Shown here piece after piece: positions 1 to 7,610 of a stretch of 15,906 nucleotides of DNA. Origin of the DNA: CAYYIS01 sp964470965 (lineage in GTDB: Bacteria > JAAXHH01 > JABIQT01); NCBI GenBank assembly GCA_964470965.1, contig CAYYIS010000077.1, forward strand, positions 1 through 15,906, read 5' to 3'. The position numbers and the translations under genes were made by a program. The notes below the pieces were generated by a model. It ran no database searches. It was given only the letters and a program-made list of their open reading frames with translations, and was not told the origin of the DNA. Each line of letters opens with the position of its first letter. Positions within the stretch are counted from its first letter, which is position 1.

Positions 1-167
1 TCGTTCTGGCCGTTCCGGAGTAGCTTCGACAGGCACAAAGCGATTATTCCCTCTTTAAAGCGTTGATGGTCCTGTGCGGCGGGGTCACCATCGTTGTGCT
101 GGTCATTGACTAAAATACAGCCAGCCAGATACCATCGTCTCTGACAAGTAGCTGTTGGATTTTGCGG

Positions 168-1004
168 TCATTCATGTTGCATGATCAGCCTGGCTGCGAT
201 CTCTTTGTATATTTTTCCCGCAGCCATGGCAGTGATGCCCGACGGATCCCGCCTTGGATTCATTTCGACCAGGTCCGCACCCACGATACGGCCTTCTATC
301 TTGTGGATCAGATCGATCGCGTCTCGGATCGAGAGACCGCCAGGTTCTTGATGCGAGACGCCGGGCGCGAAAGCAGGATCCAGGACATCCATATCGAAAG
401 AGATGTACAGGGGGCCGTTGAACGAGAGTGGCAGGTCCGACAGCCCTAGCCTCATCTCATGCACTTCAACTCCAAACCGGTCCGCCTGCGCCCGTTGGTG
501 GCCGTTGATGGTGCGAATCCCCACCTGAACCAGCCGCTGGACGACCCCGTGCTCCATGATTCGAGCAAAAGGGCACGCATGGGACATTCGGTTACCATTT
601 AGTTCATCGTAGAGATCAGGATGGGCATCGAAATGCAGGATCTGGAGGTCTGGATACTTGTTCATGAACGCTTTCACCAGGGGATATGTTATCGAATGAT
701 CCCCACCCAGGGATAAAGGTATGAGGTCCGAGGACAGGATCTGCGATATGGTCTCCTCTATCTCATTGAAATCCTCTACCACATTGGCCAGAGGCACGTC
801 GCCCAGGTCGAGTATGTGCCCGGGTGCCGCCACATCGACCCCTGTCTCGCTCCAGGTATTGGCGGAGGGTGACACAACCGCCGCCCGAATTAAAGGCGGC
901 GCTTCGGCCGGTCCTTGAAGAAACGATGAATGCGCATCGAACGGGAAGCTTACCGCAGCGATCGTTTCGCTGGTTTTGTAATTTAGGCGTTTTAAAAAAG
1001 TCAT
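168..1004 (-). CDS. Agmatinase/arginase-family ureohydrolase
   Basis: A cytoplasmic binuclear-manganese hydrolase of the ureohydrolase superfamily, which releases urea from agmatine, arginine or guanidino acids, or formamide from formimidoylglutamate. The 278 residues match the usual family length. All metal ligands are visible: His103 in GGDHS, Asp126/His128/Asp130 in DAHPD, and Asp204/Asp206 in SFDMDVLDP, with the conserved glutamate near 248 in DLVEMNP. The N-terminal PFDAHSSFLQGP stretch is typical of agmatinase-like members. No strong ribosome binding site precedes the ATG at 1004, but the N-terminus aligns sensibly with the family. The gene stands alone, with about 600 bases of non-coding DNA upstream. 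Substrate cannot be assigned from motifs. Because a urocanate hydratase gene lies in the same window, formimidoylglutamase (HutG) is an alternative, although the distance and opposite strand argue against it. Family call is certain; agmatinase is the best guess. Confidence 0.9.
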   Translation of the reverse strand: MTFLKRLNYKTSETIAAVSFPFDAHSSFLQGPAEAPPLIRAAVVSPSANTWSETGVDVAAPGHILDLGDVPLANVVEDFNEIEETISQILSSDLIPLSLGGDHSITYPLVKAFMNKYPDLQILHFDAHPDLYDELNGNRMSHACPFARIMEHGVVQRLVQVGIRTINGHQRAQADRFGVEVHEMRLGLSDLPLSFNGPLYISFDMDVLDPAFAPGVSHQEPGGLSIRDAIDLIHKIEGRIVGADLVEMNPRRDPSGITAMAAGKIYKEIAARLIMQHE

Positions 1005-1622
1005 CGTGGATGCCGAATTTTTACTGATTACGGAGTCGCCTGCTTCTGAAGAGGAATATCAAACCCAAATCCCGAATCCATTACACCGGCTCCGTTCAGA
1101 ATAGAGGATTGCCTATCACAGACGCTGAAGTCATGGGGCCTATACATTTTTCGCTGCTAGTATCATTACGATTGGTCGAGTGAGGTTGAAACACTCGGTG
1201 GTCAGGGGATGCTACACCGCGTGAAATGCGTGCCCATTGCCAAAGGGAAGATAAAAAACGGAAAGACCATGGGAGCCCCCACATTAGCCATTTACAACAC
1301 AAGAGTTGCGAAATTTGAGATCCGGTCTGAATAGAAGACATTCGCGGGGTGAGAAAGAAAGATTATACCTAACCTACAGGGGCAAAATAAGACGGGAAGT
1401 ACTGAACATCTTGAACTATCTCCCTACACTACAAAGTTTTAATCGTAGAAAAATCTCTGTCGGCCTGCAAGTAAACACCATATGGTCCAGCCAAGAACCC
1501 CAAAACGGTTTAAGGCTGCGTGGTGTCATAAATATTCTGTTTTGATCTCGATCGATCTGTTTACAACAAAGAGCCACGCAAGACCATATTACGGGGTAAA
1601 ACAACAATACAACTACACCCTT
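1005..1622. other. Intergenic stretch, no gene recognised
   Basis: About 620 bases between two minus-strand genes. It holds several short ORFs on both strands of 63 to 81 codons, but none has a recognisable motif, a convincing ribosome binding site or plausible composition. I see no convincing stem-loop terminator for the upstream cytochrome gene, which ends at 1623. Confidence 0.5.
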
Positions 1623-2807
1623 TTACAGAAAAACATGTAATTCAAACATCAACGTATTGTTATTCCCAAGCCGATAGTGGACAACGTTGGGGTCGATTTG
1701 GAAATCGTCCGGACTATTGTGCGAGTAAAAAAGCCTGGCTTGGACGAAAGGAGTAATAAAGGGTTCAACGCCAATACGAAATCTACTCTGGCTTCCCGTA
1801 TAGGCCTCTGTGGCCGAACGACCGGGTACACCGTTTGGATTGTGATACTCGTAAGAAACCTTTAGATTGCACGTGCCTTTTTCGGTCAGGCCGACATTTG
1901 CCGACACGTAGCTTACGGTCTCCGTTCCGGAGTAGGTTAAAAAAGGCCGGTCCCAGTGGATGACATTGGTTTCATGAAGGATTGCCATGCGAGAGAAATG
2001 TAATCCGATGAATCCCGCCGCCATCGTTTGGCCCTTGACGTTGTAGTTGACGGATCCACCCCCCCAAAAATACTTGGATGCTACCGTCAATTTGCCCGTA
2101 TACTGCTTGGCGGCATTGTCGAATCTGTTCAAAGACGTGTGTGCATTTTGAACCGAGCCTATAAGTGAAAACGGGCCTTTCTCAACTCCCATTTCAATGC
2201 CAAAGTCGGAGTCCAAAACCCCCGTTTTTGCCATCAGGAAAGAATCTCTGTCCTGAATTCGTAGGCCGTAAGGCATATACATTTTGCCCACTTTCATGTA
2301 GGCCGAATGTTCCGGGAAAGAGATAATCCCCGTCAGTTCCCGGTTTCTTGTAGGTTCCTGGGCGATCTCTTCGCTGATATAAAAACTTACCCTGTCGGGG
2401 ACGAGGGTGATGTTTGCGTAGAGATTTGCTTGTTCCAGAAGAAAAGAATTAGCTGTCACTTCTCCCGGGGGCTGCACCACACTTGTCTCGCCCAATCCGT
2501 TAAAATTAATTATTCGGTCCCGTCGCATGCTGGTGAAATTCTGAAGGCGAAAATCTACACCGATTGAAAGTTCTTGACTTGCTTTTCGGATTAAAGGCAT
2601 GGAGTCAGCAGTGTCTGTAATGCTGAGGAATTCTTCCGCATATTGGACACCAAAACTGTTACGCATGCCCTGCCCATTTACGTTTACATGGCAAGCGCTG
2701 CATTGTTTTCCGGTCAAGACGGCCATATAGGGTTCCGCGTGACTTCCCTCTGTCACGATGAGGAGCACTATCACACTGAACCCTAGAATCCTATGAAACG
2801 GAAGCAT
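1623..2807 (-). CDS. Monoheme cytochrome c fused to outer-membrane beta-barrel (Cyc2-like)
   Basis: From the chosen start the protein has 394 residues. A signal peptide covers about residues 1-24 (basic start, hydrophobic core around 8-19, cleavage after SHA). A single c-type heme motif CSACH lies at 36-40, followed by a Gly/Asn-rich loop and then about 340 residues of alternating polar and hydrophobic strands with many aromatics, ending in ELHVFL. This is one heme domain in front of a porin-like barrel. Fused monoheme cytochrome-porins of this layout include Cyc2, the outer-membrane Fe(II) oxidase, and TGKQCSACH followed by a GMRNSFG-type segment recalls the Cyc2 N-terminus. The ATG at 2807 is preferred over the one at 2855 because AAAGGA sits seven bases upstream and the signal peptide starts there. 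No other electron-transport genes are adjacent. An uncharacterised cytochrome-barrel family of unknown function is the main alternative. Confidence 0.7.
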   Translation of the reverse strand: MLPFHRILGFSVIVLLIVTEGSHAEPYMAVLTGKQCSACHVNVNGQGMRNSFGVQYAEEFLSITDTADSMPLIRKASQELSIGVDFRLQNFTSMRRDRIINFNGLGETSVVQPPGEVTANSFLLEQANLYANITLVPDRVSFYISEEIAQEPTRNRELTGIISFPEHSAYMKVGKMYMPYGLRIQDRDSFLMAKTGVLDSDFGIEMGVEKGPFSLIGSVQNAHTSLNRFDNAAKQYTGKLTVASKYFWGGGSVNYNVKGQTMAAGFIGLHFSRMAILHETNVIHWDRPFLTYSGTETVSYVSANVGLTEKGTCNLKVSYEYHNPNGVPGRSATEAYTGSQSRFRIGVEPFITPFVQARLFYSHNSPDDFQIDPNVVHYRLGNNNTLMFELHVFL

Positions 2808-2814
2808 AACTAGT

Positions 2815-2820
2815 TCCTTT
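2815..2820 (-). promoter_or_regulatory. Ribosome binding site deciding the cytochrome-porin start
   Basis: AAAGGA on the minus strand, seven bases before the ATG at 2807. It selects this start over the in-frame ATG at 2855, which would add 16 residues before the signal peptide. Confidence 0.6.
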
Positions 2821-2854
2821 ATGGTAGACCTTCTATTAATCTTTCCGTGAAACA

Positions 2855-2893
2855 CATAGATGAATATGACACCAAATTACACACCCATCTATG
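2855..2893. repeat. Inverted repeat CATAGATG-N23-CATCTATG upstream of cytochrome gene
   Basis: Perfect 8-base inverted repeat, arms 2855-2862 and 2886-2893, separated by 23 bases. It lies 48 to 86 bases upstream of the cytochrome-porin start, where an operator or promoter would be expected. It could be a regulator site or chance. Confidence 0.35.
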
Positions 2894-3040
2894 CAATTCC
2901 AACACTTTTTTCGAATATTAATGAATTCTTAATTGTGGCTAGGCATGATTTTATCGACCAGTTAGTGGATTCGACGTAACGCCGAGCGGTATCGATACCA
3001 CCCAGTCATTCAAATAAAAAAGAACACCATACCCGAAACA

Positions 3041-4567
3041 TCAATCGGGGTCATCTTTGGGCAACCGATTGCCGGTCTCGAATAGATTTGGCGAGACCCC
3101 TTTCGCGATAGAATATGTTTTTCTCGCTTCACCCAGGTCGTTGCCTAAAAGCGCGATCTTCGCAACACCAGACCCTATTTCAATAAAGGTTCCGGTGTTT
3201 TCAGGTGCGCGGCTATTTCTTACTAACGCCGATGCCACTTTTTTCAGCCGAATAGCAGGCGCCTCGGATCCCAGCGACTGCCTGCCGTTAAATCCAGACA
3301 CCTCCAGATCATTTACAGATTCGCAGCGGAGCACACTGCCCCAATCAGTCTGCTCGGGGGTGTTCCAGGTAAATTCCACGTTTCGAAGCTGGAGGCGATT
3401 TATGTACCTGAAATACATCGAATAAGGAGCTCCATGGAACCCATATATGGGGTAAGGATCCGGCGGGTTAGCATTCAGCTCACTCTTGTCTTTTCCGCCG
3501 AACATGTGAATTTTGACGTTGTCCAGGGTAAGCCCTTTGATATAACCGCCGGACTCACGAAACCCCGTGACAAAAACGCCGCCGTTGGCCTTTGCGGTGA
3601 CGTTGGAAATCGTCACATTGTCAACTGTGCCGGCGGGCGGCAGCGGTTTGCCTTTGGGGATCTCCGTTTCCGATTCGATATACAGGGGAAAGGACCACAT
3701 GTAGATAACCTGGCCGCCGGTATCAAATTTGTCGGACACATCCATGACAATGTTGTCGATGCGCACGCCGTCTACGACGATGCCGTTCCACACGCGGAAC
3801 CCAATGCCGCATCCGGCATCGTGTATGGTGCAGTTCGAGAATGTCAGGTTGCGCACACCAGAGATCATGAGGGCGGTTTCTGTGGTAGTAAACTTGCAGT
3901 TGGTGATATTGACGTCCCGGCTGTCACCCAGCACCACAATGCAGTCGTCGCCGGTCTGTATGTCGCAGTCCGATATGCGTATTCTGGTGCAATCCCAAAG
4001 ATTGATGCCGTCCGTGTTGGGACCGTCTTCATCGTAAATCCCGTTGATGATCGTGAGCGCGCGAGCGGTGATCCGTCGGCAGTTGCCGAACCCTATATTC
4101 CAGAATGCGCCATTCCGCACCTCGATATTTTCGATGGTGATGTTCTCGCAGTGGTCGAAGCGGATCATGTCAGATGTACGTGGCAGTTCGATTTCCCCAC
4201 GCAGCCACTGAGCCAGCCTGCCGTTGTCCCAGAACCGCGGTCCGTTTCCATCGATGGCGCCCCGTCCGTCGAGGACGATGTTGCGGGCGTTCTTGGCATA
4301 CAAGAGATGCTTGTGGTCCGGATCGTAATCGCCCAGGTCGGTGCTGCCCCAGATCGTACAGCCGGTCTCGAGATAAAGCGTCACGTTGTCCCGCATCCTG
4401 AGGGTTCCGGTGAGATAGTCCCCTGGCGGAAAATACAGCGTTCCGCCGCCATTGCCTGTAATGTGCTCGATAGACCGCTGAATAGCATCGGTGTTCGTGG
4501 TCATTCCGTCTCCCACGGCGCCGAACGACTGTACATCGAACGCTGCGGCCAGCCCTCCTACGTCCAT
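3041..4567 (-). CDS. GH28-like (polygalacturonase-type) right-handed beta-helix protein
   Basis: The 508-residue protein opens with FDVQSFGAVGDG, the pectate-lyase-3/GH28 entry motif for beta-helix enzymes acting on plant- or algal-type polyuronides. Repeated N-x-T-I-x-N-like coils follow through about residue 470. NTDG (184-187) and TGDDC (205-209) supply the three aspartates of GH28 active-site motifs I and II. The third motif, normally GHG, reads GCGIGFRVW at 252-260, so the usual histidine is absent, and the R-x-K motif is not evident. No signal peptide is visible, although substrates of this family are usually extracellular. AAAGGGAA precedes the ATG, supporting the start. The PhyH gene ends 135 bases upstream on the same strand, so the two may share a transcript. 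Family membership is solid; catalytic activity on pectin-like polymers is not assured. Confidence 0.8.
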   Translation of the reverse strand: MDVGGLAAAFDVQSFGAVGDGMTTNTDAIQRSIEHITGNGGGTLYFPPGDYLTGTLRMRDNVTLYLETGCTIWGSTDLGDYDPDHKHLLYAKNARNIVLDGRGAIDGNGPRFWDNGRLAQWLRGEIELPRTSDMIRFDHCENITIENIEVRNGAFWNIGFGNCRRITARALTIINGIYDEDGPNTDGINLWDCTRIRISDCDIQTGDDCIVVLGDSRDVNITNCKFTTTETALMISGVRNLTFSNCTIHDAGCGIGFRVWNGIVVDGVRIDNIVMDVSDKFDTGGQVIYMWSFPLYIESETEIPKGKPLPPAGTVDNVTISNVTAKANGGVFVTGFRESGGYIKGLTLDNVKIHMFGGKDKSELNANPPDPYPIYGFHGAPYSMYFRYINRLQLRNVEFTWNTPEQTDWGSVLRCESVNDLEVSGFNGRQSLGSEAPAIRLKKVASALVRNSRAPENTGTFIEIGSGVAKIALLGNDLGEARKTYSIAKGVSPNLFETGNRLPKDDPD

Positions 4568-4702
4568 TATAGCTTCCCTTTCTTTTTATTTACCCATTGC
4601 CGGCACGGACAGGTACCCGCCTTTAAAGTATTCGGACACAGGCCGTCCCCGGTGAAATGCTATGACGGTGCTGAAATAGGTTTGACCCGGTACAGAGGAT
4701 CT

Positions 4703-5497
4703 TTATTCATCCGCATGCGTTACTCTATCGCCAAGTGCCACCAGCCCGCCGGTCATGTGCTGAATACGCGGACTGCGGCTGTTCCGCAGTGCTTCGTGAG
4801 GATTGAAGATTTCCGGTGACCGTTTCAGTACGCCCAGATCCACTTCCGTTGTAGCGCGGTCCGCGAATTTAAGGACGATATTCCGGCGCCGGCCGCAATT
4901 ACCATACACGGCATGGAACAACCACTGATTGAAGATCACCATGTCTCCGGGCGTCGTTTCGACCACATACGCGGGCACATCGGCGCCGTTCAATCCGAAA
5001 AAGGTCGGCTCCTGATGCGTGTGGGCCTCCTGGAACGGTTGGAGCGCTTCGTGAAACGGCAATCTGTGGGAACCGGGTATGATGCGTAAAGCGCCAGAAT
5101 CTCCGTTCAGCGGATCCAGGTACAGCATGATCTTTATACGCAGGAAATTCAGTTTATCCAAAGACCACTCTCCGTCCGCATGCCAGTGGTGCACCGGGCC
5201 CCTCCGATTCAACCCACGCATGCCCTCAGATCCTAAATAGAAAAATTCTTTGCCGATCAGGTCCTGCATGGCCAGATAGATACGGTCGTCTTCGATCAAT
5301 TTGAGCAGTTCTGGATTTTGTTCTACAAAATCAGTTTCCCATATCACACCATCTGGCTCCCCGGAGCGAGCTGACGCGCTGGAATACAGGGCGTCAGCTT
5401 CCTCGATGATGTGATACACCTCTTCCGATGAGAAGACTTGACGACACACCAGAAATCCGAACGTCTTAAAATGATCTATCTGGTCTCGAGCCAGCAT
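4703..5497 (-). CDS. Phytanoyl-CoA dioxygenase (PhyH) family Fe(II)/2-oxoglutarate oxygenase
   Basis: A 264-residue cupin-fold oxygenase, which couples oxidative decarboxylation of 2-oxoglutarate to hydroxylation of an organic substrate in the cytoplasm. The iron triad is visible: His106 and Asp108 in HHWHADGEW and the distal His195 in NQWLFHAVYGN. The arginines at 203-205 are candidates for binding the 2-oxoglutarate carboxylate. The segment GDSGALRIIPGSHRLPFHE is the family's typical linker. The start at 5497 has a good GAAGGGG site upstream. It precedes the GH28-like gene on the same strand, so the two might act on one carbon source. PhyH paralogues are numerous and substrate-diverse, so no substrate can be given. 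Confidence 0.88.
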   Translation of the reverse strand: MLARDQIDHFKTFGFLVCRQVFSSEEVYHIIEEADALYSSASARSGEPDGVIWETDFVEQNPELLKLIEDDRIYLAMQDLIGKEFFYLGSEGMRGLNRRGPVHHWHADGEWSLDKLNFLRIKIMLYLDPLNGDSGALRIIPGSHRLPFHEALQPFQEAHTHQEPTFFGLNGADVPAYVVETTPGDMVIFNQWLFHAVYGNCGRRRNIVLKFADRATTEVDLGVLKRSPEIFNPHEALRNSRSPRIQHMTGGLVALGDRVTHADE

Positions 5498-5952
5498 AAC
5501 GACCCCTTCATCAGTAGAACGCCTAAAAGTTGTAACCGTGGTTGCTTTTGATCGGATGCAATACCCAGATTGCTATTCCGACCGCACAGATACAGGTATA
5601 CAAACACCTCTTTCTTTTAAAAAAACAACCTCGAAAGAATCTGGAAAAAACCAACATATTATCGGTTGCAAACATCAGTTCTGTTTTTAGTTTACAAGGC
5701 GATTTTCCCTTCCACGACAACCTATCAGGATATTGAATAGCCCGTCCCGTGTATGCAAACAATTCCGTAGTGATTAACGGTGCGATTTCAGGTTCGTGCC
5801 CCGTGAATTTTGTCGGACCGTTTAAACACAGGGATTGCGAGGTAAGGAGTTGCTAATGGATTGAGTCAATACGATATGTCCGGTTTATGAGTCGCACTTT
5901 CCCTTCTGCACGGTAGTCCAATTAGCCCCTGCTCATTGCAAGGAGAAAAAAC
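5498..5952. other. Divergent intergenic region between PhyH and YdhR-like genes
   Basis: About 455 bases between divergently transcribed genes, so it must carry a promoter for each. It is AT-rich around 5600-5660 with A and T runs. Two short overlapping ORFs on opposite strands (64 and 79 codons) show no recognisable motif. I could not pick out a convincing -35/-10 pair, operator or riboswitch. Confidence 0.5.
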
Positions 5953-6264
5953 ATGTCACAAAAAATTCTGCAAGTCAATTTGAAGTTCAGCATTCCAAGA
6001 GTCGATTTGGAGACAGCATGGCTGGACGCCGCTCAGCCTATTGCCGACTGCCCCGGTCTGATCTGGAAGGTCTGGTTGATGAACGAGGAAGAACAAGAGG
6101 CTGGGGGAATATATCTGTTCGAGAGCGAAGCCGATGCGCAGGGGTTTTTAGCTGGTCCGATCGTGGCAGAACTCAAGGCCAGTCCGGCAGTCAGCAATAT
6201 AAACGCCAAGTTGTTTGATGTGTTGGAAAGTCATACGAAAACCACCCGCGGGCCCGTGGAGTAG
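5953..6264 (+). CDS. YdhR-like small putative monooxygenase (ferredoxin-like fold)
   Basis: The 103-residue protein resembles E. coli YdhR across its length. That family is a dimeric alpha/beta-barrel protein grouped with ABM-type monooxygenases, whose real reaction is unknown. The diagnostic stretch is GLIWKVWLMNEEEQEAGGIY at residues 35-54, followed by LFESEADAQGFL, then a short helix and a final strand (INAKLFDVLE), as in YdhR. AAGGAG lies seven bases before the ATG. The gene is probably monocistronic and ends about 100 bases before a long hairpin. No cofactor-binding motif is expected in this family. The family call is strong, the function unassigned. Confidence 0.85.
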   Translation: MSQKILQVNLKFSIPRVDLETAWLDAAQPIADCPGLIWKVWLMNEEEQEAGGIYLFESEADAQGFLAGPIVAELKASPAVSNINAKLFDVLESHTKTTRGPVE

Positions 6265-6367
6265 GGAGCTGATTTTTATGCTTTTGAAAGGATGGACGTC
6301 CGCTTCAGCGCCCTCTTGCTTGGCCAGGGGTGGTATTTCCTGAAGATCATACTCGGGATATAGAACG

Positions 6368-6426
6368 AAATAACGGGCAGAATAGTTGGAGATGTAGAAA
6401 CTCCTAACTTGTTCTGCCCGTTATTT
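6368..6426. terminator. Long hairpin, probable bidirectional terminator
   Basis: A perfect 15-base inverted repeat (AAATAACGGGCAGAA at 6368-6382, complement at 6412-6426). A second inner stem, AGTTGGAG (6384-6391) against CTCC-T-AACT (6401-6409), closes on a short loop. A/T-rich ends give short U tracts on both strands. It lies between convergent genes (YdhR-like ending 6264 and the membrane protein ending 6564), where a shared bidirectional terminator is expected. Confidence 0.7.
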
Positions 6427-6563
6427 GTACTAGGGCTTAGTCTTCACTTACCATGTCAACCTAATATCCAACTAATATCCCAAATCAGAGTTCCACCTCA
6501 GGTGTTTCCTGTCGCGTATGTTAAGGAAATTCTTTACCGTTACGCGTTTAGATACCAGTTTCG

Positions 6564-6902
6564 TCATTCATCGCCGCCATCGTCTCCACCAGATGTGACA
6601 CGGGAGATGATGGATTTGATCACCACGGAAACAGCGGCAGCGGTGAGTAGCGCGCCTACATTACCCAATATTGCGTTGACATAACCACCCAGCACCGGGA
6701 TCGCGTCAATACCACCGCTCACAGCCGTCAAGCCCAATACAAATACCAGAAATCCAGTCGTCTCGTCTTCAGAAATTGCCAAATAACCGTAAATAACACC
6801 CAGCACCGCAAAGATTAATGCCGATTGCGGTATCGCAGCAAATGCGCCTATAACAGCCAAAGCCAAACCCAAATAACACACTATTTTCTCAACCATCTGC
6901 AT
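6564..6902 (-). CDS. Small integral membrane protein, four predicted helices, unknown function
   Basis: A 112-residue hydrophobic protein with about four membrane segments (roughly residues 4-19, 23-39, 46-63 and 70-96). It has a GGIDAIPVLGGYVN stretch in the third loop and a charged C-terminal tail ending GGDDGGDE. The start at 6902 is chosen because AGGAGGT sits five bases upstream; the ATG 14 codons earlier has no ribosome binding site and would add a polar, unlikely N-terminus. No catalytic or transport motif is recognised. It converges on the YdhR-like gene, with a hairpin between them. It may be a conserved small membrane protein of bacteria of this kind, but I cannot name a family. Confidence 0.75.
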   Translation of the reverse strand: MQMVEKIVCYLGLALAVIGAFAAIPQSALIFAVLGVIYGYLAISEDETTGFLVFVLGLTAVSGGIDAIPVLGGYVNAILGNVGALLTAAAVSVVIKSIISRVTSGGDDGGDE

Positions 6903-6907
6903 TTGGA

Positions 6908-6914
6908 ACCTCCT
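6908..6914 (-). promoter_or_regulatory. Ribosome binding site deciding the small membrane protein start
   Basis: AGGAGGT on the minus strand, five bases from the ATG at 6902. It is nearly a perfect anti-Shine-Dalgarno match and rules in favour of the shorter protein. Confidence 0.75.
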
Positions 6915-7506
6915 ATAAGACATTCCATGTTGCCATTCGAACAATGACGGAAAAATGAGGACAGAGAAAACCTTCGATGGTACCCGATGCCCCTTTTTGG
7001 GTGGAATAAACTCAACAAGCCATTAATGTTACGGTTTGTCAAGCTTCAAACGTAAAAATAATCGAATGGCGTTGCGATTTATAAAAGGATTCTGCAGCTC
7101 AGGAACTTTGTGCCGCACCCGACACGATGTGACAGATGGCGATTAAGGAAGATGATTTGTCCGACAACAGTCTTGCCCAAGGTCAATTGAGATTACGGAA
7201 CAGATTGAAAAATAAAGTGCATGATTCCGGAAGGTAGAACACGGGGTGAAAATTCTGGATTGACCGGAGTCCGTTTGTGGTGCGGTTCAGAGGGGGAACG
7301 GCTGCAAAATGAACTCCTCTAAACTGTGATACCCAGGCCTGATATTTGTTCCCGTACTTGCTCACGCCTGCTGTCGCGTACTCATTAAGATTTCGTCATC
7401 GATACGCTGTCCCGTTCCATGAGACCCTCAATTTACCTCTGGAGTTACCTTGACGTCCGGACGAAACCCATTCACCAGGTAAAACAGGACAATATAAAAA
7501 ATAAGC
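6915..7506. other. Intergenic stretch between membrane protein and hutC promoter
   Basis: About 590 bases with only short ORFs lacking motifs (for example 60 codons on the minus strand at 7183-7365). The left end should hold the promoter of the membrane protein gene; I see no clear consensus pair. The right end leads into the strong promoter at 7507. Confidence 0.45.
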
Positions 7507-7535
7507 TTGATACAATATTGCTGAATTTGTATAAA
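7507..7535 (+). promoter_or_regulatory. Sigma70-type promoter of the hutC-hutU transcript
   Basis: TTGATA (7507-7512) and TATAAA (7530-7535) separated by exactly 17 bases, each one mismatch from consensus. The palindrome-like TGTATAGACA begins immediately after the -10 box. The region is AT-rich and points toward the hutC pseudogene and hutU. Confidence 0.65.
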
Positions 7536-7546
7536 TGTATAGACAA
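7527..7546 (+). promoter_or_regulatory. Possible HutC/GntR-type operator overlapping -10 and start point
   Basis: TTGTATAAATGTATAGACAA is an imperfect palindrome, and its right half TGTATAGACA (7536-7545) is itself near-palindromic (TGT-n-TA-n-ACA). From memory, HutC-type repressors bind TTGTATATACAA-like sites, so this fits autoregulation of the hut operon. It overlaps the -10 box, ideal for repression. No binding evidence is available. Confidence 0.5.
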
Positions 7547-7610
7547 ATCATGGAGCAAAAACGCGCCACCCATATCTTTAATACTAGTATACGAAGTTGT
7601 CACGATTGCG

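Noticed and set aside
24..113. Short plus-strand open stretch ending in a hydrophobic segment (LMVLCGGVTIVVLVID)
   Set aside because: It could be the tail of a broken membrane protein extending from the left edge, but a stop at 21-23 interrupts the frame and it is only about 29 codons, so it is not supported.
3434..4819. 461-codon ORF on the plus strand
   Set aside because: It lies wholly antisense to the GH28-like gene and the end of the PhyH gene, both of which have clear family motifs. Its translation shows no recognisable fold, so it is a shadow frame.
5761..5830. Sequence with GGTTCG that looked like a tRNA T-arm
   Set aside because: No matching acceptor stem, D-arm or anticodon arm can be formed around it.
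7183..7365. 60-codon minus-strand ORF
   Set aside because: No motif, no ribosome binding site and unremarkable composition.
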